From NCBI RefSeq assembly GCF_900116175.1, contig NZ_FPCH01000003.1:434001-498000 (forward strand): 64,000 nt of DNA, in the 5' to 3' direction. This stretch comes from Hyphomicrobium facile. GTDB lineage: Bacteria; Pseudomonadota; Alphaproteobacteria; Rhizobiales; Hyphomicrobiaceae. The notes beneath the pieces were generated by a model. It was not told the origin of the DNA and made no database searches. It worked only from the letters and a program-made list of their open reading frames with translations. Positions 36,972-45,191 of this stretch are shown here, piece by piece; within the stretch, counting starts at the first letter, position 1; each line of letters begins with the position of its first letter. The position numbers and the translations under genes are program-made.

Positions 36972-37760
36972 TTAGCCGACCGCTCTCACGACGAGCACGG
37001 TCGCGTTATCCTGATAAGGCTCGCGCAGTGCTTCGATCGCGCGGATTATGGCTTTGGCCACGGCGGATGCGCCGTCCTTCGCGTAGCCCTGAATGACGCG
37101 GGCGATTTCACCGGTTTCAAGCGTCGCGATGCCATCGCTCGCGAGAACGACATAATCGCCCGGCTCCAATTTCAATGGCTGTTGCGAGACATCGAGAAGA
37201 TCGATTTCTTCGCCCGTGACTGCCGATCGCAACATGTGGCGGCGCGGATCGTGGCGTGCTTCGGCGGCAGTCAATTTGCCTTCAGCGACCATTCGATCAA
37301 GCTCGGGCGCGAGAGAGTGATCCTCGTTCAAAAGGGCCATCTCGCCGCGACGGAAAAGAAAGAGCGGGCTATCGCCGACGCTGACCCATTCGACGCCGGC
37401 CGGTCCGAAGGCCGCGCCGATGAGCGTCGAACCCATTCCCGCAAGGAGAGGGTTCTCGGAGATTTTGCTCGCGACAGCGGCGTTCGCCGCGCCGAGACCT
37501 GTGATGAGGCGCTCGCCCACGTCACCCTTGGCGGATGCGACGAATTCCAGAAAATTCTCGCAGACGGTCTTGCTCGCGAGCGCGCCCCCGGCGTGGCCAC
37601 CCATGCCGTCGGCCAGAACTGCGAAGCCGCCCCGATCAAACCCCGGACCTTCGCTCGACATAGCTACCGGCTCGCTGCCGTCAGACATGAAGGCAGCGGT
37701 GTCTTCCTGATAGTCCCGGGCTCCGCGCGTCGCGGCGATTGCGTGCTCGAACGGCGGCAT
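36972..37760 (-). CDS. PP2C-family protein serine/threonine phosphatase
   Basis: The 262-residue protein contains PPM motifs in order: ATRGARDYQED, AVLADGMGGHAGG, SVGDSPLFLFR, VLASDGIATLE and DNATVLVVRA. The Asp residues for two metal ions are present, so it should be active. The ATG at 37760 lies 7 bases after the stop of the FHA gene upstream; a GTG at 37802 would overlap it. It probably reverses phosphorylation by the kinase encoded rightward at 39580. Confidence 0.93.
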   Translation of the reverse strand: MPPFEHAIAATRGARDYQEDTAAFMSDGSEPVAMSSEGPGFDRGGFAVLADGMGGHAGGALASKTVCENFLEFVASAKGDVGERLITGLGAANAAVASKISENPLLAGMGSTLIGAAFGPAGVEWVSVGDSPLFLFRRGEMALLNEDHSLAPELDRMVAEGKLTAAEARHDPRRHMLRSAVTGEEIDLLDVSQQPLKLEPGDYVVLASDGIATLETGEIARVIQGYAKDGASAVAKAIIRAIEALREPYQDNATVLVVRAVG

Positions 37761-37767
37761 TCGATCC

Positions 37768-38583
37768 TTAAGCTTCGGATATCTCGGACCAGTCGAAGTC
37801 ACTTCCGCAGAACGGAAGAAATGCGACTTGCGTGCGTCCGAATGTTATTACGTCCATCGGCTGCAGCGGCACGGGGCCTGCCGGTCGCTTGTCATTCACA
37901 GAGACGACATTCGTCTTAGCAAGGTTTGGCACGAAGAGGAAAGACCGATCGCTCGAATCGTAGCGGACGTACGCCTGCGCTTCGTTCGAGATGGCATCGT
38001 CGCCAAAGTCGAGCGGAATGCGATTTTCGGCCGACCTGCCGACCGTATTATTGCCTTCGAAGATCGGCCGGTACGAGCCGAGGCCCGGGCCGCCGACCAC
38101 GATAAGGAAGCCGACGACCGGATCGCGCTCGAAGACTCCGTGCTGGATTTTCTGCTTGCCCCGGACCAGGACGGTGCGCGCGGGCGCCTCCGGCTCGATT
38201 TTGCGGGGCTTTGCTGGGTCCGGGCGGATAACGCGTGTGGTTGGCGGCTGGTCCGAGTCACTCGGAGCGGCGGCGAGGTCCGGCACTTTGGGTGCGGGTG
38301 GTGTTCGGGCCAACCGCGCGGCTTCCTCGGCGCTGAGGGTCTCGGGCGCTGGCGCGGGAACGGGCGGGGCTTTTTCGGCGATTGCAGCGGCGGGCGCTGC
38401 AGGAGCGCTTGCCGGTGCAGCAGCGGAGGCGGGATCGGGGCTTCTGGCGCGGGCGGCCCCAGCGGGCGCCGTATCATCGCGGCCGGCCGCGAGCAGCGCA
38501 TCTCTCAAGGAGCCAAGAAATTTGTGCGGTTTCACGGCTTTCGCTTCGTTTCCTGCGGTCGTTTCCCCGCGCTCGATGGCCAT
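37768..38583 (-). CDS. FHA-domain protein with Pro/Ala-rich N-terminus
   Basis: The ATG at 38583 has a GGAGG site and gives 271 residues. Residues ~40-150 are rich in Ala and Pro; a C-terminal FHA domain (about 165-260) shows NTVGRSAENRIPLDFGDDAI and a later NVVSVNDKRPAGPVPLQPMD. FHA domains bind phosphothreonine peptides, so it likely reads phosphorylation by the local kinase. No membrane segment is visible. It lies between the membrane FHA gene and the PP2C gene. Confidence 0.9.
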   Translation of the reverse strand: MAIERGETTAGNEAKAVKPHKFLGSLRDALLAAGRDDTAPAGAARARSPDPASAAAPASAPAAPAAAIAEKAPPVPAPAPETLSAEEAARLARTPPAPKVPDLAAAPSDSDQPPTTRVIRPDPAKPRKIEPEAPARTVLVRGKQKIQHGVFERDPVVGFLIVVGGPGLGSYRPIFEGNNTVGRSAENRIPLDFGDDAISNEAQAYVRYDSSDRSFLFVPNLAKTNVVSVNDKRPAGPVPLQPMDVITFGRTQVAFLPFCGSDFDWSEISEA

Positions 38584-38704
38584 TAAAATCTCCCTCCGAT
38601 TTAAACAAGCACAGACTGCCGCAGTGTCGAACACCGTTGGTCAAACGCAATGAACTGGAACCTGGACAGAACCTTGGCGACAACGTGAGTATTATTCGAG
38701 CGTT

Positions 38705-39343
38705 CTATCCAAGACCGGCACGAAAACGCAGCTTGCCGGGCCCCAGCTGAATAATATCGCCATCGTTCAACCGCGCTTCGCAGCACCGCCGCCCGTTGAC
38801 GATCAAACCATTGCTTTCAACACCTGTCAGGTCGGTGATGTGCCAGTCGTCCGAATCACGGTGGATGGCTGCATGATAACGATGCACAGCCTTGCTCGGG
38901 ATCCGAATGTCGTTGTCGTGCTCCCGGCCAATCCGCAGCATGTCGCGCAGGATTGCGCAGCGCAGGTTGCGGCCGGTGCTTTCGATTTCAACAAAGGGCG
39001 CCCGGCGGCGGCCACCTTCGACATTCGCGACCGCCGCGTCGAATCTTTCGTCTCGCCCAGCCCGGTAACGCGTCGTTGCATCGGGCGAGCGCCGGAGGGG
39101 CTCAGAAATTTTCATGAGCATCGTCAGAACCGGCAAAACCGCAGCGAGAACAAGGCCGAGGATCAATGCGGGAGCGGCCCGATAGCCTTCGGACAGCATC
39201 GCTTCCGTGGCGCTCGCCAAGTGGAGAGACGTATCGACCACACTTTCTGCGCCGCTGACATCGGCGGGGAAAGTCAAGACTGCCATGCCTGACAGAATCG
39301 CCGTACCGGCTACGGCGCATCGAGTCGTTATTTGCTCGTGCAT
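38705..39343 (-). CDS. Membrane-anchored FHA-domain protein
   Basis: From the ATG at 39343 the ~212-residue protein has an N-terminal hydrophobic segment (CAVAGTAILSGMAVLTF), a second at about residues 55-75 (PALILGLVLAAVLPVLTML) and a C-terminal FHA domain with LRIGREHDNDIRIPSKAVHR and SNGLIVNGRRC. The FHA domain is predicted to be cytoplasmic. An ATG at 39418 would add 25 residues. It is divergent from the kinase gene, with 236 bases between the chosen starts. Confidence 0.88.
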   Translation of the reverse strand: MHEQITTRCAVAGTAILSGMAVLTFPADVSGAESVVDTSLHLASATEAMLSEGYRAAPALILGLVLAAVLPVLTMLMKISEPLRRSPDATTRYRAGRDERFDAAVANVEGGRRRAPFVEIESTGRNLRCAILRDMLRIGREHDNDIRIPSKAVHRYHAAIHRDSDDWHITDLTGVESNGLIVNGRRCCEARLNDGDIIQLGPGKLRFRAGLG

Positions 39344-39579
39344 GATGATTCGCCCAATCGCGTGGGGCGATTTAGGTTCGGAGATGGCGGCGGCAACATG
39401 GCTCAATGGCGACACCATGTGGATTTATTCATCACGGGTTCATCGCCCGTCGATACGCCACATTCTTGCGCCATTGGGACAAAACGGAGACAAGACGTAG
39501 TACTGGCTCTGAGCCTAAATCAGAACGATCGTCAGAAGCGCATCATTGCAAGCGCGCGGACGGCCCGCGCACGAGGACC

Positions 39580-41931
39580 ATGACGCAGCTTGTCGCTTTA
39601 CCGGACGGCACGGAACTCGCGGGCGATTACAAAATCGTGCGCGTTCTCGGCGCAGGCGGTTTCGGCGTCACGTATCTCGCGGACGAACCGGAGCTGACGC
39701 GCAAAGTCAGCATCAAAGAATATTTCCCGAGCGATTTCGCGCTCAGAACCGACAGCCTCGAAGCCACGCCGCGCTCATCGGGTTGCAGGAGCGACTACAA
39801 TTGGGGTCTTGATCGCTTCATTGAAGAAGCTCAGACGCTCGCGAAGTTCGACCACCACAACATCGTCAAGGTGCACCGGATCTTCCGGGCGAACAACACG
39901 GCCTACATGGTGTTGCGCTTCGAGGAAGGAAAGAATCTCAAAGCCTGGTTGAAAGACCTCGGGCGGGCGCCCCGGCAGAAAGAACTCGATCAAATCGTTG
40001 CGCCGCTGCTCGATGCGCTGGAGGTCATCCATAAGGCGGACTTCCTGCATCGCGATATCGCGCCCGACAACATCATCATTCGAAACAACGGCGATCCGGT
40101 CCTTATCGACTTCGGCGCCGCGCGAAGCGATATCGCCGCGCATTCGAAGACCAAAACGGTGTCAGCGCTCGTCAAACCCGGCTACAGCCCCTACGAGCAG
40201 TATGCCGAGACGAGCCGCCAGCAGGGCGCCTGGACCGACATCTACGCGTTCGCTGCGACGCTCTATCATGCCGTCACCGGAAAGCGGCCAGCCGACTCGC
40301 CGTCGCGCATGCTCAAGGACGAGCTGGTGCCGGTACGCGAGGCGGCCCTCGGCGGGTATCGCGCGTCGTTCCTCGACGCTATCCAGCAGGCTCTGTCGCT
40401 GACGCCGGATGGACGGCCGCAATCGGTGGCGGAATGGCGGGGTGCGCTTCTCGCGCCAGAGCCCGAGAAGCCCGGCATATTCCAGCGCTTCAAGGAGAAG
40501 ACGGAAGTCCGCCGCCGCAATGACGAGGCGCAGCGGGTTGCGGAATCCGCCACCATGGCGCCCGTTCCGCCGCCGCCCGATGCGCCCGGTCCCAAAGGCG
40601 TTCTTCTGGACTTTGTCGACGCCTTGAAGAACCCGTCGGCCGGAAAGCGGCAGGCCGCTCAGACGGCACCGCCCGCGGCACCGCCAGCGCCGCCCCCGGC
40701 GGCTGCGAAAAAATCATTGCGCGCCGAAAAGGCGAAGGTCGAGAAGGTCAAGGCGGAGAAGCCGAAGCCGGCCGAGAAGCTGCCGCCATTGCCGCCGCCA
40801 CCGCGCGTCGTCGCCGAGAAGGTCAAGTCCAAGCCGAAGATCCGCCCGAAACCGGATGTCGGGCGGCGTCCTTTCCTGCGGCGGCTCAAAACGCGGCTCA
40901 TCATTGCCGCGGCGATCGTGGGTGTCGCCTTCGCATTCCATGATCGTATTCCGCAGCTGCTTACGGCCCGCGGCAATGCCATCACGACAGGGGCGATCAC
41001 GAAGCCTGCTGCAAATAACGATCCGTCGCTGAAGCAGACGGCTCAGATCAAGGCCCACGACGGCGCAATCGACGAGCTTGCCCTCAGCGGCGACGGACGT
41101 TTGATCGTCACGGCGTCCGACGAATCGAGGCTCAAGATATGGTCTTACGATTCTCATTATCAGCAAGGTTCGATCCCGCTTGAAGACGGGCCGGCAACCG
41201 CGCTCGCGGTGCGCAACAATCGCGTCGTTACCGGACATTCGAACGGCGCGATCGGCGTGTACGACCTCGACACGCGGCGGCGTCTCTACCGGTTCAAGCG
41301 CAACGACGCGACCATATGGTCCGTCGCCTTCGCGGGCTCGGAGGATCGCATCGCAGCGGCAAGTCACGACTGGAGTGTCGCGTTGTGGGAGACGGCTTCC
41401 GAGGCCGCACCCGCTGCAATCCTCCAAGGGCATGAAAACGCCGTCCAGGCTCTTGCCACTGACGCAGCGGGCCAATGGATTGCGTCCGGCGGCGCCGATC
41501 GCGCCATCAGGGTTTGGAACGCCGAGACGCGCGAGACGCGGCGAATCTATCGCAACAATTCCGATTTCATCTCTCAGCTCGGGTTCTCACCGGACGGGAG
41601 CATGCTGGTCGCGGGTGGTCTCGACGGCTCTATCAGGCTGTTATCGATGTCTTCGTATCGCATGCAGCGAACGCTCACGGGGCACAGCGGGCGCATCACA
41701 TCGCTGGCATTTTCGAGTTCCGATGATTTGATGGCGTCCGCGTCCGAGGACGGCGTCGTCCGGATCAGAAGCCTGAAGCGGCTCCGAACCTACATTCCTC
41801 TCACGGGCGCCGGTTCCGGCGCCAAAACCGTGGCCTTCTCGAACGACGGCCATACCCTACTGACAGGTGGTCAGGACGGCGTCATCAGGATGTGGTCGCT
41901 GCCAGAAGCACAGATCGCGCAGCGCAATTGA
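39580..41931 (+). CDS. Serine/threonine protein kinase with membrane segment and C-terminal WD40 propeller
   Basis: The ATG at 39580 follows GAGG and gives 783 residues. The kinase domain (about 15-290) has the glycine loop LGAGGFGVTY, Lys46 in SIKEY, HRD at ~157-159 in HRDIAPDNI and DFG at ~177-179, so it looks active. A Pro/Lys/Ala-rich linker (about 325-430) leads to a hydrophobic segment at about 438-455, then seven WD40-like repeats to the end, enough for one propeller. This predicts a cytoplasmic kinase and periplasmic propeller. It faces the FHA/PP2C genes. Confidence 0.92.
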   Translation: MTQLVALPDGTELAGDYKIVRVLGAGGFGVTYLADEPELTRKVSIKEYFPSDFALRTDSLEATPRSSGCRSDYNWGLDRFIEEAQTLAKFDHHNIVKVHRIFRANNTAYMVLRFEEGKNLKAWLKDLGRAPRQKELDQIVAPLLDALEVIHKADFLHRDIAPDNIIIRNNGDPVLIDFGAARSDIAAHSKTKTVSALVKPGYSPYEQYAETSRQQGAWTDIYAFAATLYHAVTGKRPADSPSRMLKDELVPVREAALGGYRASFLDAIQQALSLTPDGRPQSVAEWRGALLAPEPEKPGIFQRFKEKTEVRRRNDEAQRVAESATMAPVPPPPDAPGPKGVLLDFVDALKNPSAGKRQAAQTAPPAAPPAPPPAAAKKSLRAEKAKVEKVKAEKPKPAEKLPPLPPPPRVVAEKVKSKPKIRPKPDVGRRPFLRRLKTRLIIAAAIVGVAFAFHDRIPQLLTARGNAITTGAITKPAANNDPSLKQTAQIKAHDGAIDELALSGDGRLIVTASDESRLKIWSYDSHYQQGSIPLEDGPATALAVRNNRVVTGHSNGAIGVYDLDTRRRLYRFKRNDATIWSVAFAGSEDRIAAASHDWSVALWETASEAAPAAILQGHENAVQALATDAAGQWIASGGADRAIRVWNAETRETRRIYRNNSDFISQLGFSPDGSMLVAGGLDGSIRLLSMSSYRMQRTLTGHSGRITSLAFSSSDDLMASASEDGVVRIRSLKRLRTYIPLTGAGSGAKTVAFSNDGHTLLTGGQDGVIRMWSLPEAQIAQRN

Positions 41932-42107
41932 GCTTGGCCGCCGAGGGCGCGGCCCTGCGCTTGCGAGCGGTAAGCGCCTTCGTTAAACCGCTTCGAAAGT
42001 CGCGACGGGAACATTGAAGAAGCCTGTGGGGCGCACTTTGGGGCCAAAGGGCCGCCATCATTCGCACCAAACTGAATAGAGCCGAATCATGCGGGGAGGA
42101 GCGCTCG

Positions 42108-43265
42108 ATGTTCGGGTGGCGTAGACGTAGCGAAGGCTTTGAATGGCGCGAGTATGTGCGCACGACCGTTCTCGTGCGCCGTGCCGACCGGCAGCGCCGG
42201 GTCGAGGATGTGCGCGTCGCCGCCGTCGAAAAAGTCAAGAACGTCGCCGATGCAGGCGTGGGTGCCGGCCGCGCGGGTGTTTCCGCCGCGCGCTCGCAAC
42301 TTTCGCGGTTGCTCGCGTTCCTTGGTGATGCGCTCCTCGATATTGCGGCAGCTGTATTTTCCGAGCTCTCGCGGTGGGCGAAGTTCTTCTGGGGCGTTCT
42401 CAAGGATTCACTCGGCGGCCTTCTTGCCCCTGTGCTCGGGGCTTTGCGCGTTCCCATTGATGCGGCACGCGACAAGGCCAAGTTGGTGCCGGATATCGCC
42501 CGCAATTTCCCGATCAAGGCCCATCATCTGATCAGCGCGGCGCTGGCTATCGGCCTGATCTATGTCGGCGGGCCTATGCTTCGCAGCGCCGACGGCGTGG
42601 GAGCCGGAGCCGCCGCCATTGTCGACCTCGCGCCCAGTGGGGCCCGCCAGGTAACGATTTCCTCCGAGATCTCGGGACCGGCGACGGCAATCACCGGCGA
42701 TGTGATGCGCGTCGATGGCGCTCTCGTGCGTATCGAGGGGGTTGAAGCGCCCGCACCGCAACAGCCCTGCTTGCGAGCCAATGGCCGCCGGTGGAACTGC
42801 GCGGCGTCGGCCAAGACCGGCCTCAACAAGATCATCCGCGGTCGCGTGGTGACGTGCACCCACTCGAGCCAGGACGATGCCGGGCGTACGCTCGTGCGTT
42901 GCGCGGTCGACGGCAACGACGTCGCGACCCAGCTCGTCCGAAACGGATACGTCTTTGCCGTCAGCTCCTATTTCAGCTCGCTCGCCAGCGAGGAGACCGC
43001 CGCGCGCAACGCCAAAGCCGGCATCTGGCAGGGCGACGTCGTCCGCCCGCAAGCGTGGCGCGACCAGACCTGGGAAGCGGCCAAACGCCAGGCGCCAGAC
43101 GGTTGCCCGATCAAGGGCGTCGTCAGGGCTTCGTCAAAGGTCTACGCCCTGCCGTGGTCGGACGCCTACGCCAACGCCAAGGTCCGGCCGGAGCGCGGCG
43201 AGCGCTGGTTCTGCAGCGAGGATGAAGCGAAGGCCGCGGGATTTTCGTCTTCCGACCGGTCCTGA
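42108..43265 (+). CDS. Membrane-anchored thermonuclease (SNase-like) domain protein
   Basis: The 385-residue protein has a charged amphipathic N-terminal third, a hydrophobic segment near 140-165 (ISAALAIGLIYVGGPML) and a staphylococcal-nuclease-like domain at about 190-310 with VRIEGVEAPAPQQ, GRTLVRCAVDG and TAARNAKAGIWQG. The Arg/Glu active-site pattern seems retained, but whether it is nucleolytic is unproven. The SNase domain should be outside the inner membrane. It follows the kinase gene by 176 bases on the same strand. Confidence 0.87.
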   Translation: MFGWRRRSEGFEWREYVRTTVLVRRADRQRRVEDVRVAAVEKVKNVADAGVGAGRAGVSAARSQLSRLLAFLGDALLDIAAAVFSELSRWAKFFWGVLKDSLGGLLAPVLGALRVPIDAARDKAKLVPDIARNFPIKAHHLISAALAIGLIYVGGPMLRSADGVGAGAAAIVDLAPSGARQVTISSEISGPATAITGDVMRVDGALVRIEGVEAPAPQQPCLRANGRRWNCAASAKTGLNKIIRGRVVTCTHSSQDDAGRTLVRCAVDGNDVATQLVRNGYVFAVSSYFSSLASEETAARNAKAGIWQGDVVRPQAWRDQTWEAAKRQAPDGCPIKGVVRASSKVYALPWSDAYANAKVRPERGERWFCSEDEAKAAGFSSSDRS

Positions 43266-43285
43266 CCGGGTCGCGGCTTTAGCCC

Positions 43286-43320
43286 AAAAAAAAATACCCG
43301 CAGCCGGGGGAGACTGCGGG
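43286..43320 (-). terminator. Leftward-facing terminator-like hairpin with no known upstream gene
   Basis: A perfect 7-bp stem CCCGCAG / CTGCGGG with a 10-base loop is flanked on the left by nine A residues, that is, a T-run reading leftward. No leftward gene lies to its right, which points to an unannotated RNA or to a fortuitous structure. Confidence 0.6.
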
Positions 43321-43373
43321 CCGGAAGTTGAGGCTTTGCGCCGCGAGGCCGGAAGGCGGCGCTAGATCTTTGC
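43286..43373 (-). ncRNA. Candidate small RNA ending at the leftward terminator
   Basis: Leftward, a possible -35 TTGCGA (43408-43403) and -10 TGTACT (43385-43380) with a 17-base spacer precede ~88 bases that end in the hairpin/T-run at 43286-43320. The transcript would contain a CCGCC..GGCGG-type GC-rich fold and a CTTCCGG motif. The promoter match is weak. Confidence 0.22.
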
Positions 43374-43653
43374 ACAGACAGTACAGCCTAAAGTCGCAGA
43401 AGTCGCAAGAGCACCTCTCGCGCGCTTTTAAATTTGTCGTGGGGATGTGGCTCCGATCCGTCCCAGCCGATCGCAACTGGCTACCAACCGACTCTCACTC
43501 GCCCCTCGTCGGCGTCGCAGCCAGATTCTGTGTTGCAGATTCACATCATGTCGTCTTTTGAACAGCCGAACGACGGTCTGCCCGCTGCCTTTTTTATTTG
43601 CCGTCGCTAAAGTGCCGCCGCAAGGGGCACGGGCGTTAGTAATCAGAGGGATT
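43374..43653. other. Intergenic region before the three-repeat secreted protein
   Basis: This stretch separates the candidate small RNA from the ATG at 43654. It should contain the promoter for the secreted-protein gene. A long rightward reading frame runs through it, but its composition and the location of the signal peptide show it is not coding. Confidence 0.5.
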
Positions 43654-44949
43654 ATGTTTATGTTGCGCAAACTGGTACTGGGGCTGAGCGTCGTTTTGGC
43701 CACGGGCGCAATCACCGCCGCCGCTGAAGCCCGGCACACGCGACACCATCATCGCCATCATCATCAGCAACGTGGCGATCAGCTGATCCTGATTTCTGAA
43801 ACGGACGTCGACTTGGCCCTCGATCGCTACACGATCGACGTGCGCCAGGCGAAAGGGGCTTACAAAGGCATTCGCATCAAGAACGCGATGGGTAAGCTCT
43901 TCGATGTGCGGCACGTACAGATCGTCTACAGCGACGGCTCGGTCTGGAATGAAGACCGTCAGATCGACATGTACTGGGGCGAACGCAGCCGACCCATCAA
44001 TCAGACGTACGACAGCAAATTCATCGATCAGATCGTCATCGAGCAGGTTCCCGGCTACGGCCGCGGGCGGCTCCAGATCATCGGCATTCAAGACAGAGAA
44101 GGCCGGCAAATGGATCGGAGCGGCCGCGGCGGCTCCGTGCGCTACGACGATCGCCGTGGTAGCGCATCGTCCGGCGATATCTCCGTCCGGCCGACGGTCC
44201 CCGTTGCGACACCGACCAAGCCCGGACAGGCAACGTCCGGTGGCGATGTCCTGTTTGGCGCTCAGTATGTCGGCTTCCTGACGGATCGCGACGTCATCCG
44301 GGTTGGCAACGAAGTCGGCAAATTTGCAAAAATCCGGCTGCGCGTGCTCGACAACGATATTCACATCAACGAGATGAAAGTCGTTTACGCGAACGGCGAA
44401 AGCGACACGCTTGCCGTTAACGCCGATATTCCGAAAAACTCGCGTACCAACTGGATCGATCTTAGAGGCGATCGCTTCATCAAGGAAATTCAGCTGGTCT
44501 ATCGTTCGCGGCCGAGCTTCAACGGTCAGGCCCGGATCGAAGTGTTCGGACAATATGCTCCTGGTTGGCTCGGGCCGAATGGCGAAGGCCGCAAATATAA
44601 CCAGGGCTGGGTGCTTCTCGGCGCGCAGACCGCAGGCTTCATCGGGTTTGACAAAGACATCATCCCGGTCGGCTCCAATGAAGGCGGCTTCCGTCGCATC
44701 AGGGTTACCGTTCGGGACCGTGCGATCACCCTTAACGAGGTGAAGGTCGTCTATACCGACGGCGAAGAAGAGATCGTTCCGGTCCGGACGCGTGTGGATG
44801 CCGGCGGCACCTACGGGCCCATCGATCTCCGGGGCAAGCGCCGCCAGTCCATCGACCACATCGAGGCGAAGTACCGTTCACGGTTCTTCGACTCCTCCGC
44901 GAAAGGTAAAGGCTCAGCGATTGTCGAAATCTGGGGCCAGCACTTCTAG
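43654..44949 (+). CDS. Exported three-repeat protein with His-rich N-terminus, unknown function
   Basis: The ATG at 43654 follows AGAGGG and encodes 431 residues. A signal peptide (VLGLSVVLATGAITAAAEA) precedes a His-rich stretch RHTRHHHRHHHQQR. Three ~100-residue repeats follow: about 45-150, 205-305 and 320-430. Each has a V-Y-(S/A/T)-(D/N)-G-(S/E) turn near its middle (QIVYSDGS, KVVYANGE, KVVYTDGE); repeats 2 and 3 share LLGAQ/LFGAQ openings and IDLRG. I do not recognise a function; periplasmic or surface beta-sandwich domains are likely. Confidence 0.85.
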   Translation: MFMLRKLVLGLSVVLATGAITAAAEARHTRHHHRHHHQQRGDQLILISETDVDLALDRYTIDVRQAKGAYKGIRIKNAMGKLFDVRHVQIVYSDGSVWNEDRQIDMYWGERSRPINQTYDSKFIDQIVIEQVPGYGRGRLQIIGIQDREGRQMDRSGRGGSVRYDDRRGSASSGDISVRPTVPVATPTKPGQATSGGDVLFGAQYVGFLTDRDVIRVGNEVGKFAKIRLRVLDNDIHINEMKVVYANGESDTLAVNADIPKNSRTNWIDLRGDRFIKEIQLVYRSRPSFNGQARIEVFGQYAPGWLGPNGEGRKYNQGWVLLGAQTAGFIGFDKDIIPVGSNEGGFRRIRVTVRDRAITLNEVKVVYTDGEEEIVPVRTRVDAGGTYGPIDLRGKRRQSIDHIEAKYRSRFFDSSAKGKGSAIVEIWGQHF

Positions 44950-44985
44950 AGAGAATGGCGCGAATGGACGCTGCGATAACGAATC

Positions 44986-45019
44986 AAGAGGGCCGAGCAC
45001 AATCCGGCCCTCTTCTTTT
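44986..45019 (+). terminator. Rho-independent terminator after the three-repeat protein gene
   Basis: A perfect 10-bp stem AAGAGGGCCG / CGGCCCTCTT with a 9-base loop is followed by CTTTTC. It lies 37 bases past the stop. Confidence 0.85.
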
Positions 45020-45191
45020 CGCACGTATGAGCATCGGCCCGAAATCATGAGTGTTTTGCGCCAGAAATGCGTCACTGCGCACGCATTCCTCAGGCAAATG
45101 GCGTCAACAGCATTTCGCGAAGCACGTCGAATATGCTACGCGACGCCGTCGGGCGGACGGTTGTCGATTCCACTCCTAGAGGACCAGATCT

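Noticed and set aside
37768-41931. Type VI secretion regulatory locus
   Set aside because: Kinase, PP2C and FHA genes are typical of type VI loci, but no tss structural genes (VipA/B, Hcp, ClpV, IcmF or similar) are present in the window.
43447-43653. Longer N-terminus for the three-repeat protein
   Set aside because: The frame is open upstream, but the signal peptide and ribosome-binding site place the start at 43654.
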